43,057 bases of DNA from Candidatus Obscuribacterales bacterium (GTDB lineage: Bacteria; Cyanobacteriota; Vampirovibrionia; Obscuribacterales; Obscuribacteraceae): positions 1 to 43,057 of the forward strand of contig JACKCM010000011.1 of NCBI GenBank assembly GCA_020634035.1. The letters run 5' to 3'. The position numbers and the translations under genes were made by a program. The notes under the pieces are model-generated. The model saw only the letters and a program-made list of their open reading frames with translations, had not been told where the DNA came from and ran no database searches. Position 1 is the first letter of the stretch, and the number at the start of each line of letters is the position of its first letter. Shown here one piece after another: positions 31,853-37,692 of this stretch.

Positions 31853-32371
31853 ATGAAAAGCTCAGGTCAACCAAATAACTCATTCGAACTCTTTCACAAG
31901 TACAGCGAGCGACTTGCAGAGAAATGGGGGCTAAATTCGGCCAGTGACCCACATCTTCCGGCCATAATTACGTCGGACCCTAATACTCCGCGAAAGTTTC
32001 TTGCGCTTTTCGCCCAATCCACAGAAAAAGACATTCTAGAGCGTCTTGCGGCTAATCCTAATACCCCCGATGATGTATTGATGGGTCTTGCCGATCACTA
32101 TGATTCTGCGGTCAGATTGGCTCTGGCGAATAACAATCGCGCGCCGGATATGGTGATCGAGACACTGGTGGAAGATGATAGTGTCAACGTAAGATTCACG
32201 GTGGCATCCAACCCCAATTCATCTAAACGAGCCCTAGAGGCTCTGGAAGATGATAACAATCCCTATGTTGTCAGACGGGCTTCTAAGACTCTTAATCGCA
32301 TCAAGGCTCTTAAGAAAAAGGAGATTGAAAATTGCGCAGATACGAGTCGCGAAATCGTCAATCAGCAATAA
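31853..32371 (+). CDS. LRV (leucine-rich repeat variant) protein
   Basis: A 172-residue protein with four to five LRV-type helical repeats: SDPNTPRKFLALFAQ, LERLAANPNTPDDVLMGLAD, AVRLALANNNRAPDMVIETL, VRFTVASNPNSSKRALEALE, then a final VVRRASKTLNRI unit. It is a paralogue of the protein at 19989, sharing the N-P-x-T/S-P turns and the closing NPYVVRRA / NPYVRQRA unit. A protein-binding scaffold is likely; the cysteine cluster of classical LRV proteins is absent. AGGAGG precedes the ATG by ten bases. A long terminator follows at 32398-32435. Confidence 0.82.
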   Translation: MKSSGQPNNSFELFHKYSERLAEKWGLNSASDPHLPAIITSDPNTPRKFLALFAQSTEKDILERLAANPNTPDDVLMGLADHYDSAVRLALANNNRAPDMVIETLVEDDSVNVRFTVASNPNSSKRALEALEDDNNPYVVRRASKTLNRIKALKKKEIENCADTSREIVNQQ

Positions 32372-32397
32372 TTTTTCTGAAATCAAATGAGTTTTTA

Positions 32398-32435
32398 AAC
32401 CAAAAGGAGGTCTGTAACCAGACCTCCTTTTGGTT
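32398..32435. terminator. bidirectional terminator between convergent genes
   Basis: A perfect 17-base stem (32398-32414 with 32419-32435) and four-base loop between the LRV gene and the baeRF gene; T-rich on the plus side, with TTTAAA on the other. Confidence 0.85.
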
Positions 32436-32456
32436 CTTCTTAATTCGATACTGCGG

Positions 32457-33614
32457 TCAGTATCTGAGAATCATCGCCACTCGATCATATTTGTCAAGAT
32501 AGTCTCTGTCGACGAAAACAACCTCTCCGGAAGTGGTTATCGTTCTTCGGATCAATTCCTCTGTACCGTTTATGATATCGATATCTGGGTTTGACTCAGA
32601 ATCGAGAGAATAGAAATCTCCATACTCCGTTTCTTTGCCGAATATCTCCAGGTCTTTCTCTATTAGAAGAGTCCTCGCTCTTCCCTGACTGGCATGATAG
32701 AAACATTCTTTGAAGCCTGAGGCGACCAGATTTTTGTCCTTCGCTTTTTCCAGTCCGGCAAGAGCGCAGTTGTTTCGAGACTTCCTGTAACTCTCCAACG
32801 CCGGAGTGACAATTTCAGCCAGGGTTGCCGGATTCGCCCCTTCTAGCGAGCCGTGCAGCTCTTGAACAATATTAGTGGTGTTCTTAGATAGCTTTCTATA
32901 GGTATCCGCATTTCGAGCGATGGTGGCCAGTATCACCGGCAATGGCTCTTTCTTCAGTCTTCTTTCTAGATGTTCATCGACTTCTCTGAAGAACTTCATC
33001 AAGCGCTCTGCTTCTATGGAGTCCATGTTCGGGACATAGGTACCCGGAGTGGTGGTGGCTTCGCCACCCACTTCTATCTTGCCCTCACCTCCCAACCAAC
33101 GTCCAGCCGGTTTGCTAGAAACCAATCTTTCTATTGAGGATTCGGCGATAACGTGCTCTACTGGAAAGAACTTTTCGAGTTGGTTTATCTCTCGATTATG
33201 TCCCCGATAAAGACTTGCTTTAGATTCACTGAGAACTAAAATGTAATAGTCGATACTTTCGGTCAGGCTATAAATCAGATCTTTTATCAGGAATCTATCA
33301 TCTACCGACATTCTCTCTTCTACCGGGAAGGGTAGAGTTATACATTCCGAAACCGTATCGCTTACAAAAATGGCCAGACCGGAATCGAATTCATTAGCAT
33401 CCAGAGCGCTGGTTCTTTGATCGAGCTTTTTCTGGATTTCTCGACTGGCGCTGTCATTGGATTTCAATAAGCGCTTCTTTGCCTCTGATGTAAGGTTGTT
33501 CAGTCGGATCTCATTTTCGGATCGTCTATCCGGCATTCTGGTTGTGGGAAGGATGATGGAGACACAAAGGTCGTCTTCCACTCCAACTAATTTTTCTAGT
33601 GTGCCTTTGTTCAT
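32457..33614 (-). CDS. baeRF-family (archaeo-eukaryotic release-factor-like) protein
   Basis: A 385-residue protein resembling the bacterial archaeo-eukaryotic release factor (baeRF) families, probably family 3: an N-terminal SIILPTTRM strand, a central YYILVLSESKASLYRGHNREI segment (the typical strand-turn before the second domain), a Gly-rich linker region (AGRWLGGEGKIEVGG) and the closing EVVFVDRDYLDKYDRVAMILRY, which is the usual C-terminal signature. Related proteins are proposed to act at the ribosome, possibly in stress or rescue; the GGQ tripeptide of true release factors is not seen. The ATG at 33614 is preceded by GGAGG. It is transcribed from a recurrent-class promoter. Confidence 0.72.
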   Translation of the reverse strand: MNKGTLEKLVGVEDDLCVSIILPTTRMPDRRSENEIRLNNLTSEAKKRLLKSNDSASREIQKKLDQRTSALDANEFDSGLAIFVSDTVSECITLPFPVEERMSVDDRFLIKDLIYSLTESIDYYILVLSESKASLYRGHNREINQLEKFFPVEHVIAESSIERLVSSKPAGRWLGGEGKIEVGGEATTTPGTYVPNMDSIEAERLMKFFREVDEHLERRLKKEPLPVILATIARNADTYRKLSKNTTNIVQELHGSLEGANPATLAEIVTPALESYRKSRNNCALAGLEKAKDKNLVASGFKECFYHASQGRARTLLIEKDLEIFGKETEYGDFYSLDSESNPDIDIINGTEELIRRTITTSGEVVFVDRDYLDKYDRVAMILRY

Positions 33615-33647
33615 TCGAACCTCCGTTTTGCGAGTTCCGAGATCTTC

Positions 33648-33674
33648 ATAGCTCGATTGTTGATTTCCTATGCT
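33648..33674 (-). promoter_or_regulatory. AGCAT-N17-GCTAT promoter for the baeRF gene
   Basis: On the minus strand AGCAT (33674-33670), 17 bases, GCTAT (33652-33648), 33 bases before the ATG at 33614. Superimposed on the plus-strand site at 33650-33676. Confidence 0.55.
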
Positions 33675-33676
33675 AT
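33650..33676 (+). promoter_or_regulatory. AGCTC-N17-GCTAT promoter for the proline-rich peptide
   Basis: AGCTC (33650-33654, one base off AGCAC), 17 bases, GCTAT (33672-33676), 42 bases before the ATG at 33719. Confidence 0.4.
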
Positions 33677-33718
33677 GAATAGATTATGTCTAACATTTAT
33701 ATAGCTGCAAAAATTGAT

Positions 33719-33841
33719 ATGTCGGAAGAGCCTCTTCCCGTCCCGGGTCCGCCTGTGCCGCCGAAACCTAATCCGAAGCCTGTTCCGAAACCCAATCCGA
33801 AACCAAAACCGAAACCGAGTCTATACTTTAGAAAGGTCTAG
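33719..33841 (+). CDS. proline/lysine-rich 40-residue peptide
   Basis: A reading frame of 40 residues beginning MSEEPLPVPGPPVPP and continuing with an eight-residue repeat PKPNPKPV / PKPNPKPK / PKPS, ending LYFRKV. Such a chain would be an extended polyproline-type, positively charged peptide. An in-frame ATG at 33686 (51 residues) is possible but lies only nine bases after the -10 element. No ribosome site precedes either ATG, which is the main reason for doubt. The 3' end overlaps the convergent gene at 33821. The support is the promoter element upstream and the regular protein-level repeat. Confidence 0.4.
   Translation: MSEEPLPVPGPPVPPKPNPKPVPKPNPKPKPKPSLYFRKV
33761..33819 (+). repeat. 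24-base tandem repeat, about 2.5 copies
   Basis: Units of 24 bases starting at 33761, 33785 and 33809, each beginning CCGAAACC, with base changes at several positions. In the plus frame they encode PKPNPKP. Confidence 0.7.
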
Positions 33842-34177
33842 AATTATTGAGGTCATTAGTTTCAGTCTCTGAAAATAGGCTATCGATTCTTTCTCGCCTA
33901 CCCGTGCCAGGACTTTATCAAGGATTCCATAAAGGTCTATGACAAGATCTGTGAAGCGTGTTTTCATTCCGGCCTTTTCATAATACCGGTCGAGCATTGG
34001 TAGATCTCCTTCCATTTGGCAAAAGATCTCGATCAGATTACAGGCATGCGTGTCTATGGCTGTCAGATCACAGTTCTCTATCTGCTCGCCTGTGAAGTTC
34101 TCTCTTTCTTTGAGATGTTCATTCAGCAACGCCAATAGAAATGCAATTCTCGATTCGTCTTCTTCGTTTGTTTGCAT
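33821..34177 (-). CDS. small helical protein, 118 aa, end of the PurA-like operon
   Basis: A 118-residue, all-helical, acidic protein starting MQTNEEDESRIAFLLALLNE, with no signal peptide or membrane segment. No family is recognised. The proposed ATG at 34177 lies inside the PurA-like gene (59-base overlap); a longer in-frame reading to 34333 exists but begins with an unlikely sequence. GGA lies a few bases upstream, a weak ribosome site, so translational coupling with the PurA-like gene is likely. As the last gene of the J-pseudokinase/vWA/PurA-like operon it may be an accessory subunit (inference). Confidence 0.55.
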   Translation of the reverse strand: MQTNEEDESRIAFLLALLNEHLKERENFTGEQIENCDLTAIDTHACNLIEIFCQMEGDLPMLDRYYEKAGMKTRFTDLVIDLYGILDKVLARVGEKESIAYFQRLKLMTSIILDLSKV

Positions 34178-35408
34178 CTTGTCCAAGAGTATTTGTACTG
34201 AACAGTAGATTCCTTGAATTATATAACAAACTCGACCGGGTCTCGATACTGTCGGCACCGGGGCCGTGACTTCTATAGAAGACCGGATAGCTGAGTTCAG
34301 CCAGATCACAGTCCGCTTCGGCCAGTTGATCAAGGCAGGTCAGGGCAACCACAGGTTTGACCGGTAGATTGTCCGTTCTTTTGCTCAGATCCTGCTTGAT
34401 CGAGTTTTCTAAAGTCGCCGAATCGAGCGGTCCATAGCGCAGCTTGCCCTGAAAGGGGTTTTCTACGTTCGTTCTATCCTTACCCAGTCCACAGAATGAC
34501 GGGGGCAACTCTCCTTCTTTTGCCAGGGGACCGGCACCATGGCGAGTGAGATAGGTCCTTGTCACATAGATAATCTCGATACTTTCAATTTGTTCATGAT
34601 CATTTGCTTTTCTTGCGATCAGTTCGAGTGCGTTGGCGCATCCGGTACGGGAGCGGGTCAAGTGAGGAAAGAGATCCATTCTGTCTTCACCAAGAAGAAG
34701 ACCCTGGGCCCCTTCGAAAATCTCTATATCATATCGCCCCGGATCATCTGCACTCGTTACCGATGCCTTCTCGAGCATCGTCTTTTGTGCCTCTAGAAAA
34801 GCAGTGTTCAGGTTCTCAAACGATGCACCGGTTAGTTCAGTCTGAAGATAGTCAGGACTGAGAGCAAGTTCGGATAGACGTAGAGGGAGCCATTCTCTTT
34901 CTATCAGGGCGAGTTTTTCTTCGAGCTTTTGAAAATCGAGAAGATCACTTACCCTTGTGGCAAAGCGTGGAGAGGCAGAAGATCTTGTTACCGTTTCATT
35001 GATGCCTATTCCACAGCTGCCGTGTTTTCGATCTCCTCTTTTTCGCTCCAGGCTCTGATTAATCAACATATCGAGAGGCGTCGATACCAGAGCGTTCTCG
35101 CTTATGGATATTTTGGGATCGATGCCTTTATCCGACAACTCTTTTAGCTCTTTCACAAATAAAAGCGGATTGACAATGAAGTAATCGCTCAGAAAAGATG
35201 GAGCACCGGCCAGGGTGCCTGCTCCGAAGTGGCTGAACACATGTCTTTTCGAAGTTTTGCAATCAACCACGGTGTGGCCCGCCTGGGCGCCACCATTAAA
35301 TCTAGTCACCAGGCAGTTGCCTGCAAACTTTCGGCTCAGGTAGTCTGTGATAAGACCTTTGCCCTCGTCACCATAATTGGCTCCTATTACTATATATGCT
35401 CTTTTCAT
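34119..35408 (-). CDS. divergent adenylosuccinate-synthetase-like enzyme
   Basis: A 429-residue protein, the length of PurA. Kept: the P-loop-like GANYGDEGKG with catalytic Asp14, the NGGAQAGHT block with His45, IFEGAQGLLLGED (about 230-242) and, near the end, RSHGPGADSIETR, matching PurA's STGPxRxET. Changed: the aspartate-binding loop GTTTGRPRRCGW is replaced by DRTNVENPFQGKLRYGP (about 311-327), and the guanine-specificity TKLD is TCLD (Lys to Cys358). PurA joins IMP and aspartate using GTP; here both the amino-acid and the nucleotide specificity could differ (inference). AAGGAGC precedes the ATG. Its operon contains no purine-synthesis genes, which argues against a housekeeping role. Confidence 0.82.
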   Translation of the reverse strand: MKRAYIVIGANYGDEGKGLITDYLSRKFAGNCLVTRFNGGAQAGHTVVDCKTSKRHVFSHFGAGTLAGAPSFLSDYFIVNPLLFVKELKELSDKGIDPKISISENALVSTPLDMLINQSLERKRGDRKHGSCGIGINETVTRSSASPRFATRVSDLLDFQKLEEKLALIEREWLPLRLSELALSPDYLQTELTGASFENLNTAFLEAQKTMLEKASVTSADDPGRYDIEIFEGAQGLLLGEDRMDLFPHLTRSRTGCANALELIARKANDHEQIESIEIIYVTRTYLTRHGAGPLAKEGELPPSFCGLGKDRTNVENPFQGKLRYGPLDSATLENSIKQDLSKRTDNLPVKPVVALTCLDQLAEADCDLAELSYPVFYRSHGPGADSIETRSSLLYNSRNLLFSTNTLGQDANKRRRRIENCISIGVAE

Positions 35409-35449
35409 GACCGGTGCTCCTTAGAATCTTGGTCTTCTCTCTTTCGATC

Positions 35450-36370
35450 TCAGCGGAACCAGGTTATGCCACCAGCTGCCGGTTTCCTGCCGGCATAGGG
35501 AAGCAGAGCTCTTTTTATGGTGAGCGCGGTGCTGCTCGACCAGCCCCGGACAGCACTGTCCAGATCAGAGCCTTCCGCCACCGAGATGGTGGAGACTATG
35601 AGTTCGGCGAGGTCTTTATGATCTGCCAGTCCAATCGCTTTCTGTCCCAGTAGATCGCGCCAGGCCGCTCTTGCTTTTTCGCCGCTGTGTCTGAAATAAC
35701 TGCCTTCTTCGATCATGATGTGATAGATATCCCAGTCTCTTCCGGTAAGCTCAAGAAGCTCTCTGGTGCTCATGTCTTTTTGCAGTCCAGAGCTTGAACC
35801 CAGAAACTTTTTCACATGGTCTTTTTTGAGAACCGGTGGCGGTGGCTCATCTCCTACTGTGAATAGATAGCCGCGTTTACCTCTCTTTTTTATGGCATCA
35901 CAGCGAGTGCGAGTAGCTGCGAAATACCAGGGGAGATTGTAACTTTCATAAGCGTTTCCACCACCGCCTCCTTCGATGAAGAATTTGCTCAGTTGAGAAG
36001 CCAGTCGAATATCGCTTTCGAACTGGGTTACCTGCAATGGTGCCCGGTCACACCAGGCGTCACCCACCGCCATCAGCATAATGTGAGGATCCGAAACAGG
36101 TTCTCTGTTATAGATCTCTTCAATTAAAACTCCCAGGCCTTTTCTAATTAATACTTCGGCTAGAAATCCCATCGATCCGGTCTGATCGACCGCCACTATA
36201 ATCGGTGTCGATTTCGGATTGGCCTCAGAGTCACAGGATTCTCTTATTTTTATGTATCGAGGATCCAGATCTCTTTCGAGGTTGTGCTTAAAAATCTCGG
36301 ATCTCGACTTGTGGCTGGTTTTGTCTACATAGCGTGCCCAGTCTTCCGGGCACCATCTTGTCGTACCCAT
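35450..36370 (-). CDS. vWA-domain protein
   Basis: A 306-residue soluble protein with a von Willebrand A fold in residues about 55-270. The metal-ion site is VDQTGSMG (Asp62, Thr64, Ser66: a D-x-T-x-S form), the first strand is IIVAVDQT, then MLMAVGDAWCDR supplies another acid, and a glycine-rich loop FIEGGGGGNAYESYNLPWYFAA (about 131-152) precedes the fourth helix. Strand LFTVGDEPPPPVL follows. vWA domains bind partner proteins through the bound metal, often next to ATPases or chaperones. No signal peptide, so cytoplasmic. AGGAGG lies nine bases upstream. It sits 16 bases after the J-domain gene and 41 before the PurA-like gene. Confidence 0.82.
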   Translation of the reverse strand: MGTTRWCPEDWARYVDKTSHKSRSEIFKHNLERDLDPRYIKIRESCDSEANPKSTPIIVAVDQTGSMGFLAEVLIRKGLGVLIEEIYNREPVSDPHIMLMAVGDAWCDRAPLQVTQFESDIRLASQLSKFFIEGGGGGNAYESYNLPWYFAATRTRCDAIKKRGKRGYLFTVGDEPPPPVLKKDHVKKFLGSSSGLQKDMSTRELLELTGRDWDIYHIMIEEGSYFRHSGEKARAAWRDLLGQKAIGLADHKDLAELIVSTISVAEGSDLDSAVRGWSSSTALTIKRALLPYAGRKPAAGGITWFR

Positions 36371-36386
36371 GGTGTATATCCTCCTT

Positions 36387-37412
36387 TTACTTTCCGTAGA
36401 GACTTGCTTTGTCCATTTTTAACTCGACGAACTTAGATTCGCCGAACACTGATTCCAGTACTTCGTATTTCCATTTTTGATATTCTTCTAGCGCCGAATC
36501 GGCTGTCTTTGCGCTGAGCGCTGGTCTCAGAGCGGTATCGCCTTCTTCTAAGAGCTTCAGCCCAAGCGCTTTGATAAGGGCTAGATCCGCTGCATGAGCG
36601 GCTCTGCCACTTTCGATTATGGATATCGGAATTATTTCGAGGCTAGAGTCAGGCAGGGCTTTCAGCGAGTCTCCTGCTTTGCAGGAGTACCACCAGCCGC
36701 CCAGAAGCATGACACTGTGTCTGAGAGGAGAAATAAACACCGTTTCTGCATTGATGGCGTTATGGGTGATACCGGCGAATTCTAGAAAACAGACCAGATT
36801 GTAGAGGCTGTTCAGCACCCAGGCGACATGCTCCTTTTCTAGTTTGCCTGCGTCTTTGAGCAAGAACTGGTCGGGGGTTTTTCTGATAACCAGATATTCA
36901 TGATGCCGACTGCGGAAGCTCTCTAAAATCTCCGGCAGATATCTGGATATCTCTATCGCCATCTCTTTGTCGGCAAAGCCAAAGGATAGAGAATAGATTG
37001 TTTTTCTGGCTTCTGAGAGTAGTTCTTCGAATTCCAGACCTATTTCAAAGGTGATTGAATGGTCGTCGATGTACAAATTGCCCAGCTCCACCGGGAGGCG
37101 ACGGTAGTGGAAGATCTCTTTTATGCTGCCGTCTTCCAGTCGCACTTTTTTACGACCCGGTTCTTCTGCTTCGGCTTTCTCGACCGGCTCTACCCAGGTG
37201 CCATCAAGACTCTTGAGCTTCGCTTCTCGATAGAGAGCCAGAAGCCGTTCTAGGACCGCTCTTGCCATGGGATGCTCGCTTCTGTCGGGGTGCCAGATTT
37301 TGACCAGTTGGCGATACTCTTCTCTTGCCATCTTGGGCTCGCGAGAATAAAGAGCTTCGGGCTCGGTTAGTTCTATTAGCTTTTCGGCTTTGAGCATTTT
37401 GAGGTCGCGCAT
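36387..37412 (-). CDS. J-domain protein fused to a degenerate protein-kinase domain
   Basis: A 341-residue protein. Residues about 18-70 form a J domain with the essential HPD (41-43) in REEYRQLVKIWHPDRS, so it should engage an Hsp70. From about 120 the chain matches the C-lobe layout of a Hanks-type kinase: a helix LEKEHVAWVLNSLYNLVCFLEFAGI followed by THNAINAETVFISPLRHSVMLLGGWW, where HRDLKPxN has become HNAINAETV (217-225) and DFG has become LGG (237-239). Catalytic Asp residues are absent, so a pseudokinase, probably a binding module. GGAAGG precedes the ATG. It leads the operon with the vWA and PurA-like genes and could deliver Hsp70 to them (inference). Confidence 0.78.
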   Translation of the reverse strand: MRDLKMLKAEKLIELTEPEALYSREPKMAREEYRQLVKIWHPDRSEHPMARAVLERLLALYREAKLKSLDGTWVEPVEKAEAEEPGRKKVRLEDGSIKEIFHYRRLPVELGNLYIDDHSITFEIGLEFEELLSEARKTIYSLSFGFADKEMAIEISRYLPEILESFRSRHHEYLVIRKTPDQFLLKDAGKLEKEHVAWVLNSLYNLVCFLEFAGITHNAINAETVFISPLRHSVMLLGGWWYSCKAGDSLKALPDSSLEIIPISIIESGRAAHAADLALIKALGLKLLEEGDTALRPALSAKTADSALEEYQKWKYEVLESVFGESKFVELKMDKASLYGK

Positions 37413-37443
37413 GGTAATCCCTTCCGGCAGAAAGCGTAGATAT

Positions 37444-37459
37444 TACGATAACTATCGTA
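37444..37459. promoter_or_regulatory. operator-like palindrome over the J-domain operon promoter
   Basis: TACGATA-AC-TATCGTA: seven-base arms, two-base centre, overlapping the -10 element of the promoter at 37454-37483. The location predicts repression by a dimeric regulator (inference). Confidence 0.55.
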
Positions 37460-37483
37460 GAATGCAAATTGGCCCCCTGTCAA
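37454..37483 (-). promoter_or_regulatory. sigma-70-type promoter for the J-domain/vWA/PurA-like operon
   Basis: On the minus strand TTGACA (37483-37478), 18 bases, TACGAT (37459-37454), about 40 bases before the ATG at 37412. The remaining 37484-37692 stretch holds no gene; I find no clear promoter for the gene at 37693 in it. Confidence 0.6.
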
Positions 37484-37692
37484 GACCCGTTTGATAGGGT
37501 CCCTTATCATCAAATGGTGTAAACGCTCAGCCGGCTTAAAAAGCGTAAAAAAGACGCGAACTATTAAATTTTCCGGACGATAACTGAGCCCGCAAGAGCT
37601 AGATGTTTCTTACTTATGGCAAATCAGCTATAGTTCAGTGGGCTTTCCCCGGAAAGCACGATAAGTGTTAGAAATTCGATTCGAGGGCTCGC

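Noticed and set aside
1163..33676. The ATAGCAC/GTGCTAT words as ends of a mobile element or miniature repeats
   Set aside because: Only short words at fixed spacing are shared, with no common flanking sequence, no target duplications and strict orientation with gene starts.
34119..35408. Identification of the PurA-like enzyme as phage PurZ (diaminopurine synthetase)
   Set aside because: PurZ lacks the catalytic Asp of GDEGKG; this protein retains it, and no other diaminopurine genes are nearby.
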